Below, piece after piece: positions 24,129 to 32,269 of a DNA stretch of 64,000 nt. The notes beneath the pieces are model-generated. The model searched no databases. It was not told where the DNA came from and worked only from the letters and a program-made list of their open reading frames with translations. The stretch is from Microbacterium paraoxydans. GTDB taxonomy: Bacteria; Actinomycetota; Actinomycetes; Actinomycetales; Microbacteriaceae. The translations under genes and the position numbers were made by a program. The stretch covers positions 930,001-994,000 of the forward strand of contig NZ_LT629770.1 of NCBI RefSeq assembly GCF_900105335.1. The letters run 5' to 3'. Numbering within the stretch: the first letter of the stretch is position 1; each line of letters begins with the position of its first letter.

Positions 24129-24134
24129 GCCCAC

Positions 24135-24140
24135 AGCCTA
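24135..24140 (-). promoter_or_regulatory. -10 box, leaderless promoter of the two-component operon
   Basis: On the minus strand TAGGCT ends 6 nt before the ATG at 24128. Confidence 0.6.
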
Positions 24141-24171
24141 GTGAGTCGCGGACCGGGGACCGGGAATGCGC

Positions 24172-25416
24172 TCACCGGGTGAGCAGGGCGACGACCTCGA
24201 AGTGGTGCGAGTGCGGGAACAGGTCGAACCCGCGGAGCGCGTCGATCCGCCACCCCAGGCCCCGGAAGGTACCGAGGTCGCGCGCGAGGGCGACGGGGTC
24301 GCAGGCGACGTAGGCGATCGCGGACGGAGCAAGCGCATGCACGCCCTCCACGACCGCGCGTCCGGCGCCGGACCGGGGCGGGTCGAGCACCACCGCCCCC
24401 GTCGCGCCCCCGCGTCGCGGCTGCTGCAGGAAGCGGTCGACCCGGGCCGTGACGGCGGTCACCTCGAGCGGGGCCAGGTTCGCGGCGGCGTGCTGCGTCG
24501 CGCGGCGGCTGGATTCGACCGTCACGACGTCGGTGCCGCCGAGATCCGCGAGAGTCCGCGCGAACAGACCCACACCGCCGTACAGATCGTAGTGCGTCGC
24601 GTCCGGCTCCACGTGTCCGTCGAGCAGCCCGTACACGGCGCCGTCGAGGACGGAGGCGGCGCGGGGGTGCACCTGCCAGAATCCGCCGGCGTCGACGTCG
24701 AACGTGCGGTCGCCGACGCGCTCCTGCACCACCTCGGGCTTCGGCCGGGGGCGGCGGTCCCTGGGATCCCGGCGCTCGGCCTCGGGGTGCCGGAGGATGC
24801 GCACGCGGCCGTCCGCGGGCTCCACGAGCTCGATGCGCCCGGGCTTCTCGCCCCGCAGGGCCAGGGCGGCCTCGGCGATCGCGGGGCGGGCGAGCGGGTA
24901 GGTCGAGACAGGCACGACGCGGTGGCTGCGGGCGGCGAAGGGACCGATCCTCCCGGCATCGTCGACGTGCAGGGTCACCCGCGTGCGCCACCCCGTCCCG
25001 TCGCCGGACTCCACGGCCTCGATCTCCGGGGCCTCGAGCCCGGGACCGGCGAAGCGGTCGAACGCCTCTGCCAGCACCTGTCGCTTGAGCGCGCGCTGGT
25101 GGTCGAGCTCGATGTGCCCGAGGTCGGCGCCGCCGGGTCGCTGGGCGGGGTCGTGCGCGACGTCCGCCTCCGGCCAGATGTGCGGCCGGCGATGCGGGGA
25201 GGCGTCGAGGACCTCGAGCGTCTCGGCGCGCCAGAAGCTCCGTGTGTCCGGCTCCCCGGCGGCGGGGGACGGATCCAGCAGGCGGGCACGGACGCGCTCG
25301 CCCGGGATCGCGTCCGAGACGAAGACCACGCGTCCCTCGTGACGGGCGATGAAGGTGCCTCCGTGGGCGATGCCGGTGATGTCGAGATCGAGCACGTCGG
25401 CTGCGGAGGAAGTCAT
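24172..25416 (-). CDS. TrmA/RumA-family class I RNA m5U methyltransferase
   Basis: A 414-residue SAM-dependent uridine methyltransferase acting on rRNA or tRNA. The N-terminal TRAM-like fold starts LDLDITGIAHGGTFIARHEGRVVFV; the catalytic part has GGFWQVHP, DLYGGVGLF (SAM site), VVLDPPRSGAG and YVACDPVALARDL with the nucleophilic cysteine. No iron-sulfur cysteine cluster is evident near the N-terminus. The target base cannot be assigned. Divergent from maf across only 23 bp, with TATCCT ending 6 nt before its ATG. Confidence 0.85.
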   Translation of the reverse strand: MTSSAADVLDLDITGIAHGGTFIARHEGRVVFVSDAIPGERVRARLLDPSPAAGEPDTRSFWRAETLEVLDASPHRRPHIWPEADVAHDPAQRPGGADLGHIELDHQRALKRQVLAEAFDRFAGPGLEAPEIEAVESGDGTGWRTRVTLHVDDAGRIGPFAARSHRVVPVSTYPLARPAIAEAALALRGEKPGRIELVEPADGRVRILRHPEAERRDPRDRRPRPKPEVVQERVGDRTFDVDAGGFWQVHPRAASVLDGAVYGLLDGHVEPDATHYDLYGGVGLFARTLADLGGTDVVTVESSRRATQHAAANLAPLEVTAVTARVDRFLQQPRRGGATGAVVLDPPRSGAGRAVVEGVHALAPSAIAYVACDPVALARDLGTFRGLGWRIDALRGFDLFPHSHHFEVVALLTR

Positions 25417-25422
25417 CCTTCG

Positions 25423-25428
25423 AGGATA
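25423..25428 (-). promoter_or_regulatory. -10 box, leaderless promoter of the RNA methyltransferase gene
   Basis: On the minus strand TATCCT ends 6 nt before the ATG at 25416. It shares bases 25427-25428 with the maf -10 box. Confidence 0.55.
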
Positions 25429-25432
25429 CGGT
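25427..25432 (+). promoter_or_regulatory. -10 box, leaderless promoter of maf
   Basis: TACGGT ends 7 nt before the ATG at 25440 and overlaps the divergent -10 box by two bases. Confidence 0.55.
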
Positions 25433-25439
25433 GGTCTCC

Positions 25440-26075
25440 ATGCGCGTCTGCCTCGCCTCCACCTCCCCCGCCCGGCTCATGCTGCTGCGTCAGGCCGGCG
25501 TCGAACCGCTCACGCTGTCGCCGGAGGTGGACGAGGACGCCCTGGCCGCCGCAGCAGAGGAGCGCATGGGTCCCCTCGCACCCGCCGACCTCGTGCTGCT
25601 GCTCGCCCGCGCCAAGGCCGCCGCCGTCGCCGAACGGCTGGCCGCCGAGGGCGTGTTCGACGGCATCGTGATCGGCGGGGACTCGATGTTCGCCCTCGGG
25701 GACCGGGTGTACGGCAAGCCCTACACGCCGGAGGAGGCCACGCGCCGGTGGCAGGAGATGCGCGGCGCGACCGGAGTGCTGCACTCCGGACACTCCGTGT
25801 TCCGCGTCTCCCCCGGCGCGGCTCTCGTCGAGGCGACGGCCGTCGCGGAGGCCACCGTGACGTTCGCCGATGACATCAGCGATGAGGAGATCGCCGCGTA
25901 CGTGGCATCAGGGGAGCCGCTGCACGTCGCGGGAGCCTTCACCGTGGACAGCCTCGGCGGCGCCTTCATCACCCGGGTCGAGGGCGATCCCTCCACCGTG
26001 GTGGGCATGTCGCTATCCACCGTGCGCCGCCTCGCCGCCGACCTCGGGGTCCGGTGGACGGATCTGTGGTCGTAG
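25440..26075 (+). CDS. maf: Maf-family nucleotide pyrophosphatase
   Basis: A 211-residue house-cleaning pyrophosphatase (dTTP/UTP or modified nucleotides). The start LASTSPARLMLLRQAGV, the IGGDSMFALGDRVYGKP segment with the catalytic Asp, and the C-terminal GSF-like region (GGAFITRVEGDPSTVVG) mark the family. The start is at MRVCL, supported by the leaderless -10. Adjacent to accA3, as in mycobacteria and streptomycetes. Confidence 0.92.
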   Translation: MRVCLASTSPARLMLLRQAGVEPLTLSPEVDEDALAAAAEERMGPLAPADLVLLLARAKAAAVAERLAAEGVFDGIVIGGDSMFALGDRVYGKPYTPEEATRRWQEMRGATGVLHSGHSVFRVSPGAALVEATAVAEATVTFADDISDEEIAAYVASGEPLHVAGAFTVDSLGGAFITRVEGDPSTVVGMSLSTVRRLAADLGVRWTDLWS

Positions 26076-26140
26076 ACTCCCCTCCACGTTTTTCCCTCTT
26101 TCTTGTCGAGAGTCGTCAAAAGTATCGGGATGCTACTCGC

Positions 26141-26146
26141 TAGGCT
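26141..26146 (+). promoter_or_regulatory. -10 box, leaderless promoter of accA3
   Basis: TAGGCT ends 7 nt before the ATG at 26154, downstream of an unusually AT-rich pocket (26087-26130). Confidence 0.6.
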
Positions 26147-26153
26147 GGCAACC

Positions 26154-27920
26154 ATGCCTGAAATCGCGAAGGTGCTCGTCGCCAACCGCGGCGAGATCGC
26201 CGTCCGCATCGTCCGTGCCGCTCGTGACTCCGGGATCGCCTCGGTCGCCGTCTACGCCGACCAGGACAGAGACGCACTGCATGTGCGCCTGGCCGACGAG
26301 GCGTACGCGCTCGGTGGCGCGACCAGCGCCGAGACGTACCTCCAGATCGAGAAGATCCTCTCCGTCGCCCGCCGCGCCGGTGCCGACGCCGTGCACCCCG
26401 GCTACGGCTTCCTCGCGGAGAACGCCGAGTTCGCGCGCGCGGTGATCGACGCCGGGATGATCTGGATCGGCCCCTCCCCGGAGGCGATCGAGGCGCTCGG
26501 CGACAAGGTCACCGCCCGCCACGTGGCCGAGAAGGTCGGCGCGCCCCTCGCGCCCGGCACCCCCGGCCCCGTCTCCGGTGCCGACGAGGTCGTCGCCTTC
26601 GCGCAGGAGTACGGTCTGCCGATCGCGATCAAGGCGGCCTACGGCGGCGGCGGACGCGGCCTCAAGGTCGCCCGCGAGCTCGACGAGGTCGAGGAGCTGT
26701 TCGAATCCGCCACCCGCGAGGCCGTCGCCGCGTTCGGCCGCGGCGAGTGCTTCGTGGAGAAGTACCTCGACAAGCCCCGCCACGTCGAGACCCAGTGCCT
26801 CGCCGACGCCGAGGGCAACGTCGTCATCATCTCGACCCGCGACTGCTCGCTGCAGCGCCGGCACCAGAAGCTCGTGGAGGAGGCGCCGGCCCCGTTCCTC
26901 ACGCCCGAGCAGAACGAGAAGCTCTACTCGGCGTCCAAGGCCATCCTCAAGGAGGTCGGCTACGTCGGCGCGGGTACGTGCGAGTTCCTCATCGGCGCCG
27001 ACGGCACGGTCTCCTTCCTCGAGGTGAACACCCGCCTCCAGGTCGAGCACCCCGTGTCCGAGGAGGTCACCGGGATCGACCTCGTCCGCGAGCAGTTCCG
27101 CATCGCCGCCGGCGGCACGATCGACTACGACGACCCCCAGCCGCAGGGTCACTCCATCGAGTTCCGCATCAACGGCGAGGACCCGGGTCGCGGATTCCTC
27201 CCCCAGCCCGGCCCCATCCACGTCTTCAAGACCTTCGGCGGCCCCGGCATCCGCCTCGACTCCGGCGTCACCGCCGGGGACGCGGTGTCCGGCGCGTTCG
27301 ACTCGCTGCTCGCCAAGATCATCGTCACCGGCAAGGACCGCGCCGAGGCCCTGGAGCGCGCGCGGCGGGCTCTGGACGAGTTCGAGGTCGCGGGTCTGCC
27401 CACCGTCATCCCGTTCCACCGCAAGGTCGTCCGCGACCCCGCCTTCACGGCGGAGGACGGGACGTTCGGGGTCTACACGCGCTGGATCGAGACCGAGTTC
27501 GACAACGACATCCCCGCGTGGGACGGCGAGCTGGAGGCTCCGGCTCCGGCGAACGCCCGGCACACCGTGGTCGTCGAGGTCGGCGGCAAGCGCCTGGAGG
27601 TCAGCCTGCCCGATCGCGTCGCGGTCGCGCCCGGCACCACCGGCCGCCCGGCGGCCGTCCCGCCGTCGCGCCGCAGCCACGCCACGGTCGCCAACGCCGG
27701 GGCCTCCGGCGACGCGGTGAAGTCGCCGATGCAGGCCACGGTCGTCAAGGTCGCGGTCGAGGAGGGGCAGCAGGTCGTCAAGGGCGACCTCGTCGTCGTC
27801 CTCGAGGCGATGAAGATGGAGCAGCCGCTGCAGGCGCACAAGGACGGCGTCGTCGGCAACATCGACGCCGCCGCGGGCACCACGGTCTCCGCCGGTCACC
27901 AGCTCCTCACGATCTCCTGA
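26154..27920 (+). CDS. accA3: Acetyl/propionyl-CoA carboxylase alpha subunit (biotin carboxylase + biotin carrier)
   Basis: A 588-residue two-function subunit. Residues ~1-450 are biotin carboxylase: [13 protein letters not shown], the glycine-rich [13 protein letters not shown] loop, [11 protein letters not shown] and [11 protein letters not shown] linker follows, and the last ~75 residues are the biotin carrier domain with the biotinylated lysine in EAMKM. The carboxyltransferase partners are accD and accE 5 kb upstream on the same strand. It ends in a large terminator shared with lpdA. Confidence 0.96.
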   Translation: MPEIAKVLVANRGEIAVRIVRAARDSGIASVAVYADQDRDALHVRLADEAYALGGATSAETYLQIEKILSVARRAGADAVHPGYGFLAENAEFARAVIDAGMIWIGPSPEAIEALGDKVTARHVAEKVGAPLAPGTPGPVSGADEVVAFAQEYGLPIAIKAAYGGGGRGLKVARELDEVEELFESATREAVAAFGRGECFVEKYLDKPRHVETQCLADAEGNVVIISTRDCSLQRRHQKLVEEAPAPFLTPEQNEKLYSASKAILKEVGYVGAGTCEFLIGADGTVSFLEVNTRLQVEHPVSEEVTGIDLVREQFRIAAGGTIDYDDPQPQGHSIEFRINGEDPGRGFLPQPGPIHVFKTFGGPGIRLDSGVTAGDAVSGAFDSLLAKIIVTGKDRAEALERARRALDEFEVAGLPTVIPFHRKVVRDPAFTAEDGTFGVYTRWIETEFDNDIPAWDGELEAPAPANARHTVVVEVGGKRLEVSLPDRVAVAPGTTGRPAAVPPSRRSHATVANAGASGDAVKSPMQATVVKVAVEEGQQVVKGDLVVVLEAMKMEQPLQAHKDGVVGNIDAAAGTTVSAGHQLLTIS

Positions 27921-27922
27921 CA

Positions 27923-28000
27923 CGAGACCCCGCTTTCACGCCGAGACCCCGGGCTGCAGATGTCTGCAGCCCGGGGTCTCGGCGATTGCGGGGGGTCTCG
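27923..28000. repeat. Nested double inverted repeat, bidirectional terminator between accA3 and lpdA
   Basis: CGAGACCCC occurs twice in direct order (27923-27931, 27942-27950) and twice inverted (27973-27981, 27992-28000), period 19 bp. The inner pair belongs to a perfect 22-bp stem (27939-27960 with 27963-27984). It fills the gap between two convergent stops. Confidence 0.85.
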
Positions 28001-28002
28001 GG

Positions 28003-29442
28003 TCAGGAGATGTTCACGAGGTGCATCGCGCGACTCGCATCGGTGATGCTGCTCGAGAGCGAGGGGTACGCGGCGAACACGCGGGAGACCTGGTCGACGG
28101 TGAGACGGCGCTCGACCGCGATCGCGATGGGGTAGATGAGCTCCGACGCCTTCGGGGCCACGATCACGCCGCCGATGACGGTGCCGGACCCCTTGCGGGC
28201 GATGAGCTTGACGAAGCCGTCCTTGATGCCCATCATCTTCGCGCGCGGGTTGGCGGCGAGCGGGAGCTTGTAGACCATGCCGTCGGCGAGGCCGTCCTCG
28301 ACGTCCTTGACGCCGTAGCCGACGGTCGCGATCTCCGGCGCCGTGAAGATGTTGGAGGTGATCTTGATGAGCTCGAGCGGGATGACGATGTCGCCCAGCG
28401 CGTGGAACACCGCCGTCCGCCCCTGCATCGAGGCCACCGAGGCCAGCGGGAAGAAGTTCGTGCAGTCGCCCACCGCGTACACGTTCGGCACCGAGGTGCG
28501 CGCGACGCGGTTCACCCGGACGTGACCGGAGTCGTCGAGCTCGACGCCGGCCTCCTCCAGGCCGATGCCCGCAGTGTTCGGGATGGAGCCGACCGCCATG
28601 AGGCAGTGGCTGCCCTCGACCGTGCGGCCGTCCGACAGGGTCACGGTGACGCCGTCCCCGACGACCTCGACCTTCTCGGCCCGCGACTTGGACAGCACCT
28701 GCATGCCGCCGCGCTTGAACACCTTCTCCAGCACGCGCGCCGCATCCTGGTCCTCGCCGGGGAGCACCTGCTCGCGGCTGGAGACGAGCGTGACCTTCGC
28801 ACCGAGGTTCATGTAGGCGGAGGCGAACTCCGCACCGGTCACGCCCGAGCCGACGACGATGAGGTGCTCGGGCAGCGCCTTCATGTCGTAGAGCTGAGTC
28901 CACGTGAGGATGCGTTTGCCGTCGGGCTTGGCGGAGTCGAGCTCGCGCGGCGAGGCGCCGACCGCGACGACGATGGTGTCGGCCTCGACGCGGTCGAAGT
29001 CCGTGCCGCGCTCGCCGGTGGAGACGACGATGGCGTTCGGACCCTCCAGACGGCCGTGACCGGAGAGGATCCGCACGCCCGCATCGAGGAGGGTGGTGCG
29101 CATGTCCTCGGACTGCTGACCGGCCAGCGCCACGAGGCGCTTGTTCACGGCGGCGAGGTTGATGGCGATCTCCGGCTTGAGCGGCTTGCCGTTCTCGCCC
29201 TTGGCGTAGAAGTTCACGCCGAGGTCGCTGGCCTCGGAGATGGCGACCGCGGCGTCCGCCGTGGCGATGAGGCTCTTCGACGGCACGACGTCGGTGAGCA
29301 CGGCCGAACCGCCGACACCGACGCGCTCGACGAGGGTGACCTCCGCTCCGAGCTGGGCGGCTGCCAGGGCCGCCTCGTAACCGCCGGGTCCGCCGCCGAG
29401 GACGGCGACGCGCTGAGTGCGCTCGAAAGTGGTGGAAGACAT
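28003..29442 (-). CDS. lpdA: LpdA-type NAD(P)H:quinone reductase (lipoamide dehydrogenase homologue without disulfide)
   Basis: A 479-residue FAD flavoprotein of the disulfide-reductase superfamily. FAD and NAD sites are intact (VLGGGPGGYEAALAAAQ, VVGSGVTGAEFASAY, VYAVGDCTN). However, the redox motif that reads GGTCLNVGCIPSK in true E3 enzymes is GGSAVLTDVVPSK, with no cysteine, and the C-terminal His-Glu motif is FAAYPSLSSS. So it cannot act as E3. The same loss defines mycobacterial LpdA (Rv3303c), a quinone reductase, which is the best assignment. ATG 29442 is used; ATG 29451, with GCGGAAGA upstream, is possible. Confidence 0.88.
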   Translation of the reverse strand: MSSTTFERTQRVAVLGGGPGGYEAALAAAQLGAEVTLVERVGVGGSAVLTDVVPSKSLIATADAAVAISEASDLGVNFYAKGENGKPLKPEIAINLAAVNKRLVALAGQQSEDMRTTLLDAGVRILSGHGRLEGPNAIVVSTGERGTDFDRVEADTIVVAVGASPRELDSAKPDGKRILTWTQLYDMKALPEHLIVVGSGVTGAEFASAYMNLGAKVTLVSSREQVLPGEDQDAARVLEKVFKRGGMQVLSKSRAEKVEVVGDGVTVTLSDGRTVEGSHCLMAVGSIPNTAGIGLEEAGVELDDSGHVRVNRVARTSVPNVYAVGDCTNFFPLASVASMQGRTAVFHALGDIVIPLELIKITSNIFTAPEIATVGYGVKDVEDGLADGMVYKLPLAANPRAKMMGIKDGFVKLIARKGSGTVIGGVIVAPKASELIYPIAIAVERRLTVDQVSRVFAAYPSLSSSITDASRAMHLVNIS

Positions 29443-29487
29443 GCTCTCCATTCTTCCGCAATCCTGGCACCGGAGCCTGCCACTTCC

Positions 29488-29493
29488 TAGAGT
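29488..29493 (+). promoter_or_regulatory. -10 box, leaderless promoter of punA
   Basis: TAGAGT ends 6 nt before the ATG at 29500. Confidence 0.6.
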
Positions 29494-29499
29494 GGATCC

Positions 29500-30333
29500 A
29501 TGCCTGAAACCCACAGCAACCCCCTCGATGACCCCGCTGCGAACCCGTTCGAGGTCGCAGCCGAAGCCGCCGCCGACATCGCGCGGCTGACCGGCGTCGA
29601 GAAGCACGACATCGCCCTCACGCTCGGCAGCGGCTGGGGCAAGGCGGCCGACCTCATCGGCGAGACCGTGGCGACGATCCCCGCGACCGAGGTCACCGGA
29701 TTCTCGAAGCCCGCTCTCGAGGGCCACGTCGGCACGCTGCGCAGCATCCGGACCCCCGGCGGGAAGAACGTCCTCGTCATCGGCGCCCGCACGCACTACT
29801 ACGAGAACCACGGCGTGCGCCGGGTCGTGCACAGCGTCCGCACCGCCGCAGCTGCCGGCGCGAAGATCATGGTCCTCACCAACGGCGCGGGTGGCATCCG
29901 CGAGACGTGGAAGCCCGGTCAGCCGGTGCTGATCAGCGACCACATCAACCTCACCGCCGACTCCCCACTGGAGGGCGCGACGTTCATCGACCTCACCGAC
30001 CTGTACGCGAAGCGCCTGCGCGACATCGCCCGGACGGTCGACCCCACGCTCGACGAGGGCGTCTACACGCAGTTCCGCGGCCCGCACTACGAGACCCCGG
30101 CCGAGGTGCAGATGGCGAAGCACATCGGCGGCCACATCGTCGGCATGTCCACCGCGCTCGAGGCGATCGCCGCGCGCGAGGCCGGCATGGAGATCCTCGG
30201 GTTCTCACTCATCACGAACCTCGCCGCCGGCATCCAGCAGACGCCGCTCAGCCACGCCGAGGTCATCGAAGCCGGTCGCGAGGCGGAGCCGGTGATCTCC
30301 GCCCTGCTGGCCCGGGTGGTCGAGGCCCTGTGA
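29500..30333 (+). CDS. punA: Purine nucleoside phosphorylase (PNP II type)
   Basis: A 277-residue phosphorylase that splits purine (deoxy)nucleosides to base plus (deoxy)ribose-1-phosphate. The phosphate loop LGSGWGKAAD, the GARTHYYEN segment, LTNGAGGI and the purine-site FSLITNLAAG identify the trimeric PNP family. First gene of an operon with a phosphohexomutase (GTGA overlap at 30330) and an HPr paralogue; divergent from lpdA. Confidence 0.94.
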   Translation: MPETHSNPLDDPAANPFEVAAEAAADIARLTGVEKHDIALTLGSGWGKAADLIGETVATIPATEVTGFSKPALEGHVGTLRSIRTPGGKNVLVIGARTHYYENHGVRRVVHSVRTAAAAGAKIMVLTNGAGGIRETWKPGQPVLISDHINLTADSPLEGATFIDLTDLYAKRLRDIARTVDPTLDEGVYTQFRGPHYETPAEVQMAKHIGGHIVGMSTALEAIAAREAGMEILGFSLITNLAAGIQQTPLSHAEVIEAGREAEPVISALLARVVEAL

Positions 30334-32000
30334 GCGAGGAGCGGCTCGCCCAGGCCCGCGCCTGGCTGCGCCAGGACCCCGACCCGCAGACCCGCGACGA
30401 GCTCGCCGGCATCGTCACACGGGCCGCCTCCGGGGACGAGGCCGCCGCGGCGGAGCTCGACGACCGCTTCGGCAGTCGTCTCGCGTTCGGCACGGCGGGG
30501 CTCCGCGGCGCGCTCGGAGCGGGAAGCAACCGGATGAACCGGGTGCTCGTCTCCCAGGCCGCCGCGGGCTTCGCGGCGTACCTGCGCGAGCGGGCCGCCG
30601 GGGCGACGCCGACGGTCGTGATCGGCTACGACGGACGCCGGAACTCCCGGGTGTTCGCCCAGGACTCCGCGGAGCTGTTCGCCGGGGCGGGCCTGCGCGC
30701 GATCCTGCTCCCCCGCCTGCTGCCGACACCCGTGCTGGCCTTCGCCGTGCGTCACCTCGGCGCCGATGCCGGCGTGATGGTGACCGCAAGCCACAACCCG
30801 CCCGACGACAACGGCTACAAGGTGTACCTCGGCGGCGCGGATGCCGGCTCGCAGATCGTCGCTCCCGCCGACGCCGAGATCGCCGCCCACATCCAGCGGG
30901 TCGCGGACAGCGGCGACGTGCGGGCTCTGCCGCGGTCCACCGCCTACGAGACCGCGGGCGAGGACCTCATCGAGGCCTACGTCGCCGCCACCGCCGCCGT
31001 CGCCCCGGCGCCCGCGGGGGCCCGCCGCCTGCGCTGGGTCTACACGGCGATGCACGGCGTCGGCTGGGAGACGGTCGCCCGCATCCTCGACGCCGCCGGC
31101 TACCCGCGGCCCGTCGTGGTCGACGAGCAGCTGCATCCGGACGCGACGTTCCGCACGGTGTCCTTCCCGAACCCGGAGGAGCCGGGGGCCATGGATCTCG
31201 CGTTCGCCACGGCCAGGAGGGCGAAGGCGGACTTCATCCTCGCCAATGACCCGGACGCCGACCGCCTCGCCGTGGCCTTCCCGGACGAGACCGCCGCGGA
31301 CGGCTGGCGGCGTCTCACGGGCAACGAGGTCGGCCTGCTGCTCGGTGCCCGCGCCGCGCGCGCCGCGGCCGGCACTCCCGGGGCCTCGCTCGCGTGCTCG
31401 CTCGTCTCCTCCCCCGGGCTCGGCGCCATCGCCGCGCAGCACGGGCTGGACTTCCACGAGACGCTCACCGGCTTCAAGTGGATCTCCCGGGCGCCTGGCA
31501 TCGTCTTCGGCTTCGAGGAGGCTCTGGGCTACCTCGTCAACCCCGAGACCGTGCGCGATAAGGACGGCATCTCCGCCGCGGTCGCCGTGCTCGGGCTGGC
31601 CGCCGAAGCCCAGGAGCGCGGGCTCACCCTCGCCGATCTCGTCCGCGAGGTCGGCGACACGTACGGGCACTTCGCGAGCGCGCAGGTGTCGGTGCGGGTG
31701 GCGGACCTGTCGCTCATCGGCACGGTGATGCTGTCGCTGCGCTCGCTTCCGCCCACGCAGATCGCGGGGCGTTCGATCACGTCGGCCGAGGACCTGCTGC
31801 AGAGCGCTCCCGGGCAGCCCTCCGGCGACGTGCTGCGGTATCGGCTCTCGGACGGATCCCGGGTGATCGTCCGGCCGAGCGGCACGGAGCCGAAGCTCAA
31901 GGTGTACATCGACGCCACGGGTGATTCCGCCGAGGCGGCCGCGGCGGCCGTCGCCGAGCTGGAGGCGGGCGTCCGGGTCCTCCTGGACGAGCGCTCCTGA
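30330..32000 (+). CDS. pmmB: Alpha-D-phosphohexomutase (phosphomannomutase / possible phosphopentomutase)
   Basis: A 556-residue four-domain mutase. Active-site TASHNPPDDNGYK holds the phosphoserine, DPDADR binds the metal, TGFKWI and RPSGTEPKLK bind sugar and phosphate. The GTG overlaps the punA stop. Position next to punA and upstream of the salvage genes suggests conversion of (deoxy)ribose-1-phosphate to the 5-phosphate, as assumed for PmmB beside deoD in mycobacteria, but glucose or mannose phosphate are equally possible from sequence. Confidence 0.85.
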   Translation: MSEERLAQARAWLRQDPDPQTRDELAGIVTRAASGDEAAAAELDDRFGSRLAFGTAGLRGALGAGSNRMNRVLVSQAAAGFAAYLRERAAGATPTVVIGYDGRRNSRVFAQDSAELFAGAGLRAILLPRLLPTPVLAFAVRHLGADAGVMVTASHNPPDDNGYKVYLGGADAGSQIVAPADAEIAAHIQRVADSGDVRALPRSTAYETAGEDLIEAYVAATAAVAPAPAGARRLRWVYTAMHGVGWETVARILDAAGYPRPVVVDEQLHPDATFRTVSFPNPEEPGAMDLAFATARRAKADFILANDPDADRLAVAFPDETAADGWRRLTGNEVGLLLGARAARAAAGTPGASLACSLVSSPGLGAIAAQHGLDFHETLTGFKWISRAPGIVFGFEEALGYLVNPETVRDKDGISAAVAVLGLAAEAQERGLTLADLVREVGDTYGHFASAQVSVRVADLSLIGTVMLSLRSLPPTQIAGRSITSAEDLLQSAPGQPSGDVLRYRLSDGSRVIVRPSGTEPKLKVYIDATGDSAEAAAAAVAELEAGVRVLLDERS

Positions 32001-32002
32001 CC

Positions 32003-32266
32003 ATGCCCGTCCGCCATGTCGTCGTCAGTGCCCACAACGGCGTGCACGCACGACCGGTCGCGGAGCTCGTGCGCCTCGCGCAGGCGCACGAGCTCCCCGT
32101 CACGCTGCGCACCGCGGACGGCACGTCCGTGGATCTGCGCAGCGTCCTCGCGGTGATGGACCTCGCCCTCGCATCCGGCGACGCCGTGACCCTGGAGACG
32201 CCGGCCAGCCCGGCCTCGGAGAGCGTCCTCGACCAGCTCGTCCTCGTGCTCGCCCCCGACGCCTGA
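32003..32266 (+). CDS. HPr-family phosphocarrier paralogue
   Basis: An 87-residue HPr. The phosphorylatable histidine H15 sits in NGVHARP, and a serine (S47) is at the regulatory position in DLRSVLAVM, so it looks functional. It starts 2 nt after the mutase stop and is in the punA-pmmB operon, not with PTS enzymes, although the mannitol PTS with its own HPr lies just beyond the convergent mtlR (3 nt between stops). It could be a second carrier for the same EI or a regulatory HPr. Confidence 0.85.
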   Translation: MPVRHVVVSAHNGVHARPVAELVRLAQAHELPVTLRTADGTSVDLRSVLAVMDLALASGDAVTLETPASPASESVLDQLVLVLAPDA

Positions 32267-32269
32267 GCC

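Noticed and set aside
28003..29442. Dihydrolipoamide dehydrogenase E3 of pyruvate dehydrogenase
   Set aside because: Active-site cysteines and the His-Glu pair are missing, and no E1/E2 genes are near.
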